DNA from: an uncultured Prevotellaceae bacterium
GTDB lineage: Bacteria; Bacteroidota; Bacteroidia; Bacteroidales; Bacteroidaceae
Direction of reading: 5' to 3'
Assembly (NCBI GenBank): GCA_900314755.1
Contig: OMWH01000004.1
Coordinates: forward strand, 1 to 64,000
DNA length: 64,000 bases
Position 1 is the first letter of the stretch, and every line of letters starts with the position of its first letter. The notes under the pieces are model-generated. The model saw only the letters and a program-made list of their open reading frames with translations. It made no database searches and had not been told where the DNA came from. Of this stretch, positions 32,324-42,001 are shown in pieces. The translations under genes were made by a program, and so were the position numbers.

Positions 32324-34980
32324 GAGATATCAAAAAGATAGTCATAGTACTGACAGTCATGCTTGGTATAGGCATGCAGACGAAAGCACAGGATGTCATT
32401 AAGAATCCTGACATTTCATATGCAGGTACCCCAAGGACTTGTGAGATAGGAGGTATTGCTGTCAAAGGCGTAGAAGGCTATGAGGACTATGTCCTGACAG
32501 GTCTCTCTGGTCTCTCCGTCGGACAGACGATAACGGTTCCTGGAACAGAGATTACAGATGCGGTGAAACGCTATTGGCGTCACGGTCTTTTCTCTAGGGT
32601 GTCTATTACTGCCGACTCTATCGTAGGTTCTAAGATTTACCTTTGTATTCATCTTGCTACACGCCCTCGCGTCAGCCGCATCAACTATAATGGTATCAAG
32701 AAGTCTGAACGTGAAGATATGGAGGCAAAACTTGGCATCATGAAGGGTAGTCAAATTACTCCCAACATGATTGACCGCGCTAAGATCCTCGCTAAGCGTT
32801 ATTTCGACGACAAAGGCTTCAAGAATGCGGAAATCACTATTGTGCAGCGTGACGACGTGACAGATAAGAATATGGTGATTCTTGATGTCAATATCGATAA
32901 GAAGGACAAGATGAAGGTACGCAACATCATCTTTGAAGGCAACAAGCAATTGAAAACCAGCAAGATTAAGGGCTCGTTGTTTAAGAAAGGCTCCTTCGGT
33001 AAGATTAATGAAGCAGGAAAACTCAAAAATATCTTCAAGGCAAAGAAGTTCACACAGGAACGCTATGACGAGGCAAAGAAAGCCTTGATAGAGAAATATA
33101 ATGAACTGGGATTCCGTGATGCGGTGATTCTGGAGGATTCCGTATGGAACAATGATGAGAAACACGTCAATGTCTATGTGAAGATTGACGAAGGACAGAA
33201 ATACTATATCCGTAACATCACATGGGTAGGTAATACCGTGGTTACTACAGACTATCTGAATGCTGCCCTAGGCATGAAGAAGGGTGACGTATATAACCAG
33301 AAACAACTGAAGAAACGTTTGTCAGAGGATGAGGATGCCATTGGCAACTACTACTGGAACAATGGTTATCTTTTCTATAACCTCGACCCTACAGAAGTGA
33401 ATATCGTAGGGGACTCTATAGACTTGGAGATGCGTATACAAGAGGGAACACAGGCACATATCAGCAATGTGCGTATCTATGGTAACGACCGCCTTTATGA
33501 GGAAGTCGTCCGCCGTGAGTTGCGTACCAAGCCGGGTGACCTGTTCTCCAAAGATGCTATCCAGCGTTCTGCCCGTGAGATTGCTTCCATGGGTTATTTC
33601 GACCCCGAGAAAGTGAACCCGGATATCAAACCCAATTACGAGGACGGTACCGTAGATATCAACTGGGAACTGGAACAGAAATCTAACGACCAGCTGGAGT
33701 TCTCACTGGGTTGGGGACAGACGGGTGTCATTGGACGTGTCGGTATCAAACTGAACAACTTCTCGATGCGTAACCTCTTTGGTAAGAATAAGATGCACCG
33801 TGGTATCATGCCTATCGGTGATGGTGAGCAATTATCACTGTCTCTCCAGACGAATGGCCGATACTATAGCTCCATCTCTACGGGTTATAGCACGGGATGG
33901 TTTGGTGGTAAGCGTCCAAATGCCCTCAATGTCAGTGCTTTCTATTCCAAGCAGACAGACATCTCCAGCAGCTATCGTAACAACAGTCTCTATAACAACT
34001 ACTGGAACTACATGTCTGGAATGGGATCGACAGGTTATGGATACAACTATGACGCCATGCTCGATGATGATAAATATATCCAGATGTTCGGTTTCTCTAT
34101 CGGATGGGGTAAACGCCTGCGCTGGCCAGATGACTATTTCCAGTTATCCATCGCCTTGTCATATACTCGCTATATGCTGCGTGACTGGAACTACTTTATC
34201 GTCTCCAATGGTAACTGTAACAACATCAACCTGGGTGTGACACTCTCACGTACCTCTACCGACAACCAGCTTTTCCCACGTCGTGGTTCAGAGTTCATGG
34301 CATCTGTCACTCTTACCCCACCCTGGTCAGCTTTCGATAATAAAGACTATAAAAATCTTGCCAACGACCGCACCTCTGCCACCTTCGAACAGGAACAGCA
34401 GGATAAGTACCGCTGGATTGAATATCATAAGTGGAAGTTTAAGTCACGTACCTTCACATCTCTGACCAATGGTCAGAAGTGCTTAGTGCTGATGACCCGT
34501 GTTGAGTTTGGCATATTGGGCTCTTACAATAAATATAAGAAATCACCATTTGAGACATTCTATGTCGGTGGTGATGGTATGAGCGGCTATTCTTCTGGCT
34601 ATGCAGAGGAGACGATAGGTCTGCGTGGATATGACAACGGTTCTATCTCTAATACGGCAGCCTATCAAGCAGGAACGAGTGCTTACTACAATGCATATGC
34701 TTACGACCGCTTTACACTGGAACTTCGTTATCCGTTCATGCTGGGTAACACGACTATCTACGGACTCGGATTCCTTGAGGGTGGTAATGCCTGGGTAGAC
34801 ACCAAGAAGTTTAATCCTTTCGACATGAAACGCTCTGCAGGTGTTGGTGTTCGTATCTTCCTCCCCATGGTGGGTCTGATGGGTATCGACTGGGCTTATG
34901 GTTTCGACAAGGTGTATAGTGGTAGCAGTTACAAGAAAGGTGGTAGCCAGTTCCACTTCATCTTAGGACAAGAGTTCTAA
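32320..34980 (+). CDS. bamA: Outer membrane protein assembly factor BamA
   Basis: The protein has 886 residues with a signal peptide. The N-terminal ~420 residues hold five POTRA domains (for example GNDRLYEEVVRRELRTKPGD in a late POTRA), and the C-terminal part is the Omp85 barrel ending in FHFILGQEF with a terminal aromatic. BamA folds and inserts outer-membrane beta-barrels. It is translationally coupled to uppS and followed by three periplasmic chaperone genes. Confidence 0.95.
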   Translation: MRDIKKIVIVLTVMLGIGMQTKAQDVIKNPDISYAGTPRTCEIGGIAVKGVEGYEDYVLTGLSGLSVGQTITVPGTEITDAVKRYWRHGLFSRVSITADSIVGSKIYLCIHLATRPRVSRINYNGIKKSEREDMEAKLGIMKGSQITPNMIDRAKILAKRYFDDKGFKNAEITIVQRDDVTDKNMVILDVNIDKKDKMKVRNIIFEGNKQLKTSKIKGSLFKKGSFGKINEAGKLKNIFKAKKFTQERYDEAKKALIEKYNELGFRDAVILEDSVWNNDEKHVNVYVKIDEGQKYYIRNITWVGNTVVTTDYLNAALGMKKGDVYNQKQLKKRLSEDEDAIGNYYWNNGYLFYNLDPTEVNIVGDSIDLEMRIQEGTQAHISNVRIYGNDRLYEEVVRRELRTKPGDLFSKDAIQRSAREIASMGYFDPEKVNPDIKPNYEDGTVDINWELEQKSNDQLEFSLGWGQTGVIGRVGIKLNNFSMRNLFGKNKMHRGIMPIGDGEQLSLSLQTNGRYYSSISTGYSTGWFGGKRPNALNVSAFYSKQTDISSSYRNNSLYNNYWNYMSGMGSTGYGYNYDAMLDDDKYIQMFGFSIGWGKRLRWPDDYFQLSIALSYTRYMLRDWNYFIVSNGNCNNINLGVTLSRTSTDNQLFPRRGSEFMASVTLTPPWSAFDNKDYKNLANDRTSATFEQEQQDKYRWIEYHKWKFKSRTFTSLTNGQKCLVLMTRVEFGILGSYNKYKKSPFETFYVGGDGMSGYSSGYAEETIGLRGYDNGSISNTAAYQAGTSAYYNAYAYDRFTLELRYPFMLGNTTIYGLGFLEGGNAWVDTKKFNPFDMKRSAGVGVRIFLPMVGLMGIDWAYGFDKVYSGSSYKKGGSQFHFILGQEF

Positions 34981-35006
34981 ATCGAAATATCGGAATATCG
35001 AAATAA
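34981..35006. repeat. ATCGAAATATCGG intergenic repeat
   Basis: A short run of ATCGAAATATCGGAATAT-type units lies in the spacer before ompH copy 1. The same units recur at 35535-35575 and 62150-62184. Confidence 0.55.
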
Positions 35007-35017
35007 TAAAAAGAAGA

Positions 35018-35530
35018 ATGAGAAAAATATTATTGCTAATAGTGCTGTGTGCATCAGCTATGACAATGCACGCACAGAAGTTTGCTCTGTTGGATATGGA
35101 CTATATCCTCAAGAACATCCCTGCTTACGAGCGCGCTAATGAGCAGTTAGCTCAGGTATCGAAGAAATGGCAAGCTGAGGTGGAGGCTCTCCAGACAGAG
35201 GCACAAACCATGTATAAGGATTACCAGAAAGAGGTCGTGTTCCTTTCTCAGGAACAGAAGAAAGCTCGCCAAGACGCTATCATGGAGAAAGAGCGTGAGG
35301 CTTCTGAGCTGAAGAAAAAATACTTCGGTCCTGAGGGTGAGTTATTCAAGAAGCGTACAGCACTGATGTCTCCTATCCAGGAGGAGATTTACAATGCTGT
35401 AAGTGAGATTGCTGACTTACGCGGCTACCAACTGGTTCTTGACCGTGCCAGCGACAGCGGCATCATCTTCGGTTCCCCCAAGGTCGACATCTCCAGCGAG
35501 ATTTTGAGTCGTCTTGGTTACTCGAATTAA
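35018..35530 (+). CDS. OmpH/Skp-family periplasmic chaperone (copy 1)
   Basis: The protein has 170 residues with a signal peptide (MRKILLLIVLCASAMTMHAQ). It has the Skp layout: a short strand (KFALLDMDYILKNIPAYE), a long coiled coil with KKWQAEVEALQTEAQTMYKD, and a C-terminal strand (GYQLVLDRASDSGIIFGSP). Skp holds unfolded outer-membrane proteins in the periplasm. It is the first of three paralogues after bamA. The flanking spacers carry AT-rich ATCGAAATATCG repeats. Confidence 0.88.
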   Translation: MRKILLLIVLCASAMTMHAQKFALLDMDYILKNIPAYERANEQLAQVSKKWQAEVEALQTEAQTMYKDYQKEVVFLSQEQKKARQDAIMEKEREASELKKKYFGPEGELFKKRTALMSPIQEEIYNAVSEIADLRGYQLVLDRASDSGIIFGSPKVDISSEILSRLGYSN

Positions 35531-35575
35531 TCCGAAATACCGAATATCGAAACATCGAAATATCGAAAATATTAA
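35531..35575. repeat. ATCGAAATATCG intergenic repeat
   Basis: Repeated CCGAATATCGAAACATCGAA units lie between ompH copies 1 and 2, with the same unit as at 34981. Confidence 0.6.
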
Positions 35576-35595
35576 TTAATAAAAAAAACGAGAAA

Positions 35596-36093
35596 ATGAA
35601 AAAAGTACTTTTTATGTTGCTAACGCTGGCTCCAATGGCAGCTTTCGCACAGAAGTTTGGTCATGTCAATTCCCAAGAGATCATTCAGGCAATGCCTGAA
35701 TTCACAAAAGCTCGTACAGAGATTGAGGCACTGACAAAGACCTATGAGGCAGACCTGAAGACTATGCAAGACGAACTTCAGAAGAAGGCAGAAGCTTACG
35801 AGAAGGAGCAGTCTACACTGCCCGCAAATATCAAAGAGCGCCGTGAGAAGGAACTGCAGGATATGTACCAGAAAATCCAGCAGACCTATCAGGACAACCA
35901 GCAGGCTCTTGCCAAGGAGCAGTCTGAGAAAATGCAGGCTATTCAGACAAAGGTTCTGGATGCTATCAAGCAGGTAGGTCAGGCCGGTGGCTTTGTGTAC
36001 ATCATGGACAATGCAGGTGGTATCCCTTACATCAGCTCTACACTCTCTACGGATGTAACTTCTCAGGTTAAGACCAAGTTAGGATTGAAATAA
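35596..36093 (+). CDS. OmpH/Skp-family periplasmic chaperone (copy 2)
   Basis: The protein has 165 residues with a signal peptide (MKKVLFMLLTLAPMAAFAQ). It has FGHVNSQEIIQAMPEFTKA, a long Gln/Glu-rich coiled coil, then GGFVYIMDNAGGIPYISS. It is the most typical Skp/OmpH form of the three. Confidence 0.9.
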   Translation: MKKVLFMLLTLAPMAAFAQKFGHVNSQEIIQAMPEFTKARTEIEALTKTYEADLKTMQDELQKKAEAYEKEQSTLPANIKERREKELQDMYQKIQQTYQDNQQALAKEQSEKMQAIQTKVLDAIKQVGQAGGFVYIMDNAGGIPYISSTLSTDVTSQVKTKLGLK

Positions 36094-36110
36094 ACAAAAC
36101 ATCTTAGGAT

Positions 36111-36623
36111 ATGAAACGGTTTTTATTCCTTTTATTAACCGTCTTTACACTTTCAGCATCGGCTCAGACTACAGAGCCGGTGCTGAAATTTGGCTTTCTT
36201 AGTTATGACACCATCATCCAGTCAATGGATGACTATGCCTTTGTAGAGAGCGGAATGCAAGCACTGCAGGAGCAGTATGCGGCAGAACAGAAACGAGTGG
36301 AGGACGAGTTTAATAAGAAATATGAGGAGTTCCTGGACGGACAGCGTGACTTCCCTCAAACGATATTACAGAAACGCCAGATGGAGCTCCAGGAGCTGAT
36401 GGAGAAGAATATCGCATTCAAGAAGGAGAGCCAGCGCCTGTTAGCAGAGGCAAGAGAGAAAGCGATGCAGCCTTTGAAGTCACGTCTTGCCGATGCCTTG
36501 GCACGTGTGGGCAGCAGCCGCGGACTTGCCTTTATCATCAATACTGACCAGAACGCTCTGCCTTGGATGAATATCACCATGGGTGAGGATGTGACAGAAG
36601 CTGTTCTGGAGGCTTTAAAGTAA
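36111..36623 (+). CDS. OmpH/Skp-family periplasmic chaperone (copy 3)
   Basis: The protein has 170 residues with a signal peptide (MKRFLFLLLTVFTLSASAQ). The Skp core is present (FGFLSYDTIIQSMDDYAFV, coiled coil, GLAFIINTDQNALPWMNIT). It is diverged from copies 1 and 2 and lies 6 bp upstream of murI. Confidence 0.88.
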   Translation: MKRFLFLLLTVFTLSASAQTTEPVLKFGFLSYDTIIQSMDDYAFVESGMQALQEQYAAEQKRVEDEFNKKYEEFLDGQRDFPQTILQKRQMELQELMEKNIAFKKESQRLLAEAREKAMQPLKSRLADALARVGSSRGLAFIINTDQNALPWMNITMGEDVTEAVLEALK

Positions 36624-36629
36624 TCATTC

Positions 36630-37466
36630 ATGACACTTTCGAGTAAACCAGGACCCATCGGCATCTTTGACAGTGGCTATGGCGGACTGACCATCCTACA
36701 TGGCATCCGCCAACTGTTGCCCCAGTATGACTATCTCTACTTGGGTGATAATGCCCGTGCCCCTTATGGCACACGCTCTTTCGATGTGGTCTATGAGTTT
36801 ACTCGCCAAGCTGTCATCCGTCTCTTTGAGATGGGCTGCCATCTGGTAATTCTAGGGTGTAACACCGCCTCTGCCAAGGCACTACGCACCATCCAGCAAC
36901 ATGACCTCCCTGACATCGACCCACAGCGTCGTGTCTTAGGTATCATTCGTCCTACGGCAGAGGTTATAGGCTCACTGACACATTCCCGCCATGTAGGTAT
37001 CTTTGCCACAGAGGGTACTATCCGCAGTGAGAGCTATAACCTGGAGATTCACAAGTTCTTCCCCGACATACAAGTCAACGGTGTCGCTTGTCCCTTCTGG
37101 GTTCCCTTGGTGGAGTATAATGAAGCTGACTCCCCTGGAGCAGATTATTTCGTAAAGAAACGCATCGACCAGCTGTTGCGTATGGATCCGGAGATTGACA
37201 CCATTATCTTAGGCTGCACCCATTATCCTTTATTGCTACCTAAGATACACAAATACATCCCCCGTGGCATCCGCATCATCTCCCAAGGAGAGTATGTAGC
37301 AGATGCTTTGCAGAAATATTTCCAACGCCATCCTGACATCGAGCAGCGTTGCACACAGGGTGGTAATGTGCATTATCTGACGACAGAGAACCCGGAGAAA
37401 TTCAAAGAACAGGCTCAAATCTTTCTCCATGAGCCTGTTAATGTGGAGAATATTACTTTAGGTTAG
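36630..37466 (+). CDS. murI: Glutamate racemase
   Basis: The protein has 278 residues. It makes D-glutamate for peptidoglycan. The two catalytic cysteines sit in ILGCNTASAKALR and IILGCTHYPLLLP, and the substrate loop FDSGYGGLTIL is at the N-terminus. It is the last gene of the envelope run and overlaps the converging lolC/E-like gene by 4 bp at its stop. Confidence 0.95.
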   Translation: MTLSSKPGPIGIFDSGYGGLTILHGIRQLLPQYDYLYLGDNARAPYGTRSFDVVYEFTRQAVIRLFEMGCHLVILGCNTASAKALRTIQQHDLPDIDPQRRVLGIIRPTAEVIGSLTHSRHVGIFATEGTIRSESYNLEIHKFFPDIQVNGVACPFWVPLVEYNEADSPGADYFVKKRIDQLLRMDPEIDTIILGCTHYPLLLPKIHKYIPRGIRIISQGEYVADALQKYFQRHPDIEQRCTQGGNVHYLTTENPEKFKEQAQIFLHEPVNVENITLG

Positions 37467-38692
37467 TTCAGCAGCCGTTTGGCAAAATAGCGGACGGGAT
37501 ACCAGACACTCAGGAATCCTACGGCGATAACGGTGAGGAAGATAAGGACGATATCCCACGGATGCACACTGACAGGATAGGCATCCACGATAAAGGAACC
37601 TTCCGACTGTCCTAAGCGTACAATACCATATTGCTGTTGCAACCAACAGAGCAACAAGCCTATGACAATACCGATGACAGCCCCTATCGTACTGATCATA
37701 CGACCCTCAAAAAGGAAGATATGTACAATCTGCTTGTCAGAAGCACCCAGATTTCGTAATGTCACTACATCGTTCTTCTTGTCAATCATCAGCATGGAGA
37801 TACTTCCGATAATGTTAAAACAAGCAATGGCAAGGATAAACGTGAGGAAGATAAAGGCTATCAGCTTCTCTATCTTCATGATACGGAAAGTGTCATCCTG
37901 CTGCTCATAACGGTCACGCACTAAGAAGCGGTCACCGGCAATCTCCTGCATCTGCGCCTTCACCGCATCGAAATCGCTATCTGGTTTAAGACGAAGCTCC
38001 AACGAAGAGAGCATACCCTGTTGATCGAATAAATGGCGTGTGAAATCAATCGATGTGATAATATACCGCTTATCGTATTTCCCTTGTTTGATACTGAACA
38101 GCACGCCAGGTGAGTACAACTCATCTTCCACGAACCCCTCTTGTAGGTTTGCCATGTTCAGTTGTCCCTCCCTGCGTGGTGCATATATTTTCAGAGGGTG
38201 TTCATAGGTGTAACCCATCCCCAACTGATAGGCGACACCCATACCTAAGATGCCATAATACATATCAGCAGCATGCAGCGCATAGTCGCCATCACCCTCC
38301 AGCACCTCACGGATATGCGTCAGTTTGTCAAAGTTATCCTCCACACCTTTGAGCAACACCATCGCCTGACGTTCGCCATAGACAGCAAGCGCCTGGTCCT
38401 CCATCACCTCTGTAGCCACCTCCACCTGCGGCAATTGCCGGATGCGAGTCAGCAGAGAGTCATCGGCAGCCACCGTTTTCCCCTTCACCGGAGTAATCTT
38501 CAGCTGCGGGTCCATCTGCGTAAAGAGGGAGGCAACCATATCATGGAATCCGTTGAACACACTCAGCGTGACCACCAGCGCCATCGTTGCCACAGCGACA
38601 CCCACGACGGAGATGCCGCTAATCACATTGATAGCGTTCGTACTCTTCTTTGAGAACAGATAACGGCGAGCGATGTAGAACGGGAAGTTCAC
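37463..38692 (-). CDS. LolC/LolE-type ABC transporter permease
   Basis: The protein has 409 residues with the FtsX/LolE layout: an N-terminal helix (ISGISVVGVAVATMALVVTLSVFNGF), a periplasmic domain of ~240 residues, and three C-terminal helices (FIFLTFILAIACFNIIGSISMLM...). The family extracts lipoproteins from the inner membrane with a LolD ATPase and the LolA carrier; neither partner is in the window. It is 28 bp downstream of rbfA and may be co-transcribed. The name lolC/E is not fixed because Bacteroidota carry several FtsX-like permeases. Confidence 0.85.
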   Translation of the reverse strand: MNFPFYIARRYLFSKKSTNAINVISGISVVGVAVATMALVVTLSVFNGFHDMVASLFTQMDPQLKITPVKGKTVAADDSLLTRIRQLPQVEVATEVMEDQALAVYGERQAMVLLKGVEDNFDKLTHIREVLEGDGDYALHAADMYYGILGMGVAYQLGMGYTYEHPLKIYAPRREGQLNMANLQEGFVEDELYSPGVLFSIKQGKYDKRYIITSIDFTRHLFDQQGMLSSLELRLKPDSDFDAVKAQMQEIAGDRFLVRDRYEQQDDTFRIMKIEKLIAFIFLTFILAIACFNIIGSISMLMIDKKNDVVTLRNLGASDKQIVHIFLFEGRMISTIGAVIGIVIGLLLCWLQQQYGIVRLGQSEGSFIVDAYPVSVHPWDIVLIFLTVIAVGFLSVWYPVRYFAKRLLN

Positions 38693-38732
38693 TTCTTCAA
38701 TTTTTCAACCCTTCAATTCTTCAACCCTTCAG
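38693..38732. repeat. CTTCAATT/CTTCAACCC simple repeat
   Basis: Short repeats of CTTCAATTTTTCAACC type lie between rbfA and the permease. They overlap the rbfA stop region. Confidence 0.5.
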
Positions 38733-39056
38733 GAGCTCGTCAATATGTTCAATATAGTCCAGCGAGTCATCGATGAAGAAACGCAGTTCCGGTATGATGC
38801 GCAACTGATAACGTACCCTGGTGCCCAGCTCATACCGTATCTGTTTCTCATTCTTACGGATATTCTCCATCATCTCCTCACTTCGCTCGCTGGGAAAGAT
38901 GCTCAAGTGCGCCGTACAAATGCTCAGGTCAGGACTCACCCTCACCCTTGTCACACTTACCATCACCCCATGCATCGAGCGTGTCTGCTGTTGGAAAATC
39001 ACACTCAACTCCTTCTGTAGCAGCCGTGCAATCTTATTTTGTCTTGTTTCTTGCAT
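38721..39056 (-). CDS. rbfA: Ribosome-binding factor A
   Basis: The protein has 111 residues from the ATG at 39056. It binds the immature 30S subunit and aids 16S rRNA 5'-end maturation, with a KH-like fold. Recognisable segments are RQNKIARLLQKELSVIFQ, VSVTRVRVSPDLSICTAHLSI and LRIIPELRFFIDDSLDYIEHI. The TATCTTTG-type box lies upstream at 39082-39089 on the minus strand. Confidence 0.93.
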   Translation of the reverse strand: MQETRQNKIARLLQKELSVIFQQQTRSMHGVMVSVTRVRVSPDLSICTAHLSIFPSERSEEMMENIRKNEKQIRYELGTRVRYQLRIIPELRFFIDDSLDYIEHIDELLKG

Positions 39057-39081
39057 ATTCTTTCGTATCTTTGTGCGCCTG

Positions 39082-39089
39082 CAAAGATA
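39082..39089 (-). promoter_or_regulatory. -7 box of rbfA
   Basis: CAAAGATA on the plus strand gives TATCTTTG on the minus strand. Together with GTATCTTTG at 39065-39073 it forms a near-palindrome, so a divergent -7 box also exists, but no plus-strand gene follows. Confidence 0.55.
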
Positions 39090-39136
39090 CAAAAAAAACT
39101 CTAAAATCTACACTCCAAGCTCTAAACTTTCAATTC

Positions 39137-39895
39137 CTACAATGAATAAAAGACTGCCATCAGACCAGCACGATAGTTTTTGCTGATTCTCAGTTCTCTA
39201 TTTTCCTCAAGGGGTTCGCTCAGGATACAGGTGTTGTCCTGTATCATTTTGATATGATTGATGTTGACGATATACCGTTTGTGAATCTGGACAAAATCCT
39301 CCGAGTAGTTCAGTATCACGTCAGCTGTCGTACGATGCCGTAGCACATAACAACTATTGTCGGCGCACACCACCTCCCATAGTTTACGGTCCTGGTTATA
39401 ACGGAAGAAAGCAATATCCCCCAGTTGCATGGTCAGATGTTCATTCTTCGCATTGACAACCAAGATGATTGGCAGATGCTGGTTAGCATGCTGCGCTGCC
39501 TGCGGTATACCTGCCAGTTTATTCTCATAGTATCGGGTCATGATCTGCCCCAGCTCCTGCTCTGTAGCAGGTTTCATCAGATAGTCGAAAGCCTCCCGGC
39601 GAATGGCATCCAGCAGGTATTTGTCATGTCCCGTATAGAACACCACCTTTGTCTCCGGCTTTACCTCGTTGCGTATCAGCGTACAGAATTCAAGTCCTGA
39701 CATCGAAGGCAACTCCACGTCTACAAAAATAAGGTCAGGATCCATTTCTATCACCTCCCTGACTGCTGTCTCCGCATCTGTCGCCTTTCCTATTACCTTT
39801 ACCGAATAGTTGTTTTCCAACATGCGAGCCAACACCTCGATGGCATCAAGGTTGTCATCTATGATATATGCACTGACCAGTTTCTGATTTGACAT
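39137..39895 (-). CDS. LytTR-type response regulator
   Basis: The protein has 252 residues from the ATG at 39895. The receiver domain has the acid pocket IIDDNLDA and phospho-acceptor D59 in LIFVDVELPSMSG. The C-terminal ~100 residues form a LytTR DNA-binding domain (LGDIAFFRYNQDRKLWEVV, then VQIHKRYIVNINHIKMI). It is expected to bind short imperfect repeats and regulate envelope or secreted genes. It lies downstream of the sensor kinase on the same strand, with a hairpin between them. Confidence 0.93.
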   Translation of the reverse strand: MSNQKLVSAYIIDDNLDAIEVLARMLENNYSVKVIGKATDAETAVREVIEMDPDLIFVDVELPSMSGLEFCTLIRNEVKPETKVVFYTGHDKYLLDAIRREAFDYLMKPATEQELGQIMTRYYENKLAGIPQAAQHANQHLPIILVVNAKNEHLTMQLGDIAFFRYNQDRKLWEVVCADNSCYVLRHRTTADVILNYSEDFVQIHKRYIVNINHIKMIQDNTCILSEPLEENRELRISKNYRAGLMAVFYSL

Positions 39896-39972
39896 AATTG
39901 TTGAAGTTTGGTGCAAAAATACGAAAAAAAAGTGAAACACCTCTCTATCCATGACAGAAGATAATTGCAAAA

Positions 39973-40017
39973 CCTAAGACGAAAAGCCCTTTTGTCACGC
40001 AAAAAAGTCGTCTTAGG
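39973..40017 (-). terminator. Hairpin between sensor kinase and regulator
   Basis: CCTAAGACGA (39973-39982) pairs with TCGTCTTAGG (40008-40017), with a T-rich flank on the minus strand. It may attenuate transcription from the kinase gene into the regulator gene. Confidence 0.6.
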
Positions 40018-40052
40018 TAGCTGAATTATCAACTCATCGGTAAAATTCGGCA

Positions 40053-41984
40053 TCAAACGATGGTGTAACTATAATGATCTGGCAGCAACAGCCATGAGCA
40101 GCACCCTTTCTCTCCCTCCAACAGTCGGTTACCTATACCGAATTGGATAGACGAATGGTTATGCTCATTAAGCATCTGAATAGTCTGACGAACCACCTTG
40201 ATACCTGTCTGTGCCTTATTACTTAAATCACTTTTCAATCCACCGCCATTATCCACCACTTCCACCAGTGTACACTCATCCTTCCTGCTGACACGGATGG
40301 TCAGCCGGCACAACTGTCCCTCTTGCAGTCTGAGGGAACGCAGTCCGTGTTTGATGGCGTTTTCCACGAAAATCTGTATGGTCATGGCAGGCAGTTTGAC
40401 TTGCGAGGTATCGATACCATCACTTATCACCTTCTCATAATGGAAAGTGTCCCCCATCTGCTGTCCCTCTATCGTGACATAGTAGTCGACAAAGGCAAGT
40501 TCCTCAGCTAATGTGGTCTCCAGCGTGTCAGCCATGGCAAGTCCTCTACGCAATAGTTGCGTCAATGCGTTGAAGTCGACCGCCTTCCCATCCATCTGTG
40601 CAAGCATCTCATGGTTCAGCGCATTATAGATGAAATGCGGAGAGATACGGTTACGGGTATTCTTCAATCGTGTTTCTATCAGCTGCTGTCTGAGTTCAAG
40701 AGCCTGCATACGACCTTTCCTGCGGTGCATCAGATAAAGGACAAAGAGCAAGATGGCAGTCAGCAGTGCTGTCACAAACAGCACCCAGGCAAGCCTGTTC
40801 GTCATCTTACTATGCTCTATCTCCTGCTGTTGTTCCAAGAGTCGCTTGTCGTGCTCATATTCCATCAGACGGGTACTGAGCTGCATCCTCACATTCGCTG
40901 TCTGGATAGAGTCATTGAGGGCATGAAGCTCTTTGTGTGTCTCATAGGCATTCTGGACATTCCCAGCCTGCGTCCATACCTGCTCCACTACTTTCAGCCG
41001 CATCACCTTGGCAGCAGGTATCATTACCTCAGGAGCTTTCTCTTCCCTTATGATGCGGATAGCATCCGCAGTCCTTCCGTCCAGCAACGCCAGCTCTATC
41101 TTTGACGTATTGATATAATACAGGAGTATGGGGAAGTTCACTTTCCGATAGAAGGAGTCCACCTCCTCCAGAATCGGTCTGGCATCATCACCCCGCTTCA
41201 GGTTGATCAGTATCTCTGCGATATTGGCACGTGCCGTATAATAGTCCCACGTCTTGTCCGGGTCATCTTTTACCAGCGAAGCAGCTTTCTCAAAAAAAGG
41301 TAATGCCTCTTGGTATTTATCTTGCAAGTAATAGTCGTTCCCCACATTATTATAATAAATAAACTGGTCCGGCTTCTTCATCTTAGGCAATAACTCTCTG
41401 CACTTCGCCCACCATTTGGCACTATTCTCATAGTCCGCCATAAAAGTATATACCGTACTGATTCCCAAGCTGATGGCGATATGACTGTCTGTTGTTGTCT
41501 GGAAAGAGTCAGCGACAGCTAATGCCTGCATATAACCTTCTGCGCTGAGGTCGAGCTGTCCCGTCTGGCGATAGAAGTCAGCAATGTCTGTCATAGCAAC
41601 AACTCTAAGGTCAGGATTCATCCGTTCCTGCTCCATCAAATGGGCTGCCTTCTTCGCATAGACCAGTCCAGAGTCCGGTCGTCCCAGCAATGCAGCGTAA
41701 TAGACTCCACGCGCCATCATCCACTGGGCACGTAGCAGCTGCATATCCCTATTCGTCCGTTTCTCGTTACGAAGCAGATACTGATGGATACGTTCTGTAG
41801 TCTGCAAGAAAGAGTCTACTGCATACGCCTCATAGAACTTTATATTACGGAGAGACAAATCAATATAATACTCGTCACTGTCCTTCTGCGTTCCTCCTTG
41901 CGAATCGCTTTTCCCTTCCTTCTGGCAGGATGTCAACCAACAGGCGGTCAGCCCTGCAAATACCCAAAATAAGAATTTTCCCAT
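40053..41984 (-). CDS. LytS-type sensor histidine kinase with TPR domain and lipobox
   Basis: The protein has 643 residues from the ATG at 41984, which follows a TATCTTTG box. The N-terminus reads MGKFLFWVFAGLTACWLTSC: a signal with an LTSC lipobox. TPR-like helices fill the sensory region to ~390. A membrane helix (LAWVLFVTALLTAILLFVLYL) lies near ~400, followed by the His_kinase motif NRISPHFIYNALNHEML and a C-terminal ATP-binding domain with NGGGL. Kinases with TPR sensors and LytTR partners are common in Bacteroidota, but a lipidated sensor with a second membrane anchor is unusual. It is the upstream partner of the regulator at 39137. Confidence 0.88.
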   Translation of the reverse strand: MGKFLFWVFAGLTACWLTSCQKEGKSDSQGGTQKDSDEYYIDLSLRNIKFYEAYAVDSFLQTTERIHQYLLRNEKRTNRDMQLLRAQWMMARGVYYAALLGRPDSGLVYAKKAAHLMEQERMNPDLRVVAMTDIADFYRQTGQLDLSAEGYMQALAVADSFQTTTDSHIAISLGISTVYTFMADYENSAKWWAKCRELLPKMKKPDQFIYYNNVGNDYYLQDKYQEALPFFEKAASLVKDDPDKTWDYYTARANIAEILINLKRGDDARPILEEVDSFYRKVNFPILLYYINTSKIELALLDGRTADAIRIIREEKAPEVMIPAAKVMRLKVVEQVWTQAGNVQNAYETHKELHALNDSIQTANVRMQLSTRLMEYEHDKRLLEQQQEIEHSKMTNRLAWVLFVTALLTAILLFVLYLMHRRKGRMQALELRQQLIETRLKNTRNRISPHFIYNALNHEMLAQMDGKAVDFNALTQLLRRGLAMADTLETTLAEELAFVDYYVTIEGQQMGDTFHYEKVISDGIDTSQVKLPAMTIQIFVENAIKHGLRSLRLQEGQLCRLTIRVSRKDECTLVEVVDNGGGLKSDLSNKAQTGIKVVRQTIQMLNEHNHSSIQFGIGNRLLEGEKGCCSWLLLPDHYSYTIV

Positions 41985-42001
41985 TTTCCTGTGTTTTTCT
42001 G

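Noticed and set aside
39065-39089. Divergent promoter for a plus-strand gene before 39137
   Set aside because: A TATCTTTG box exists on the plus strand, but no coding frame or RNA feature follows it.
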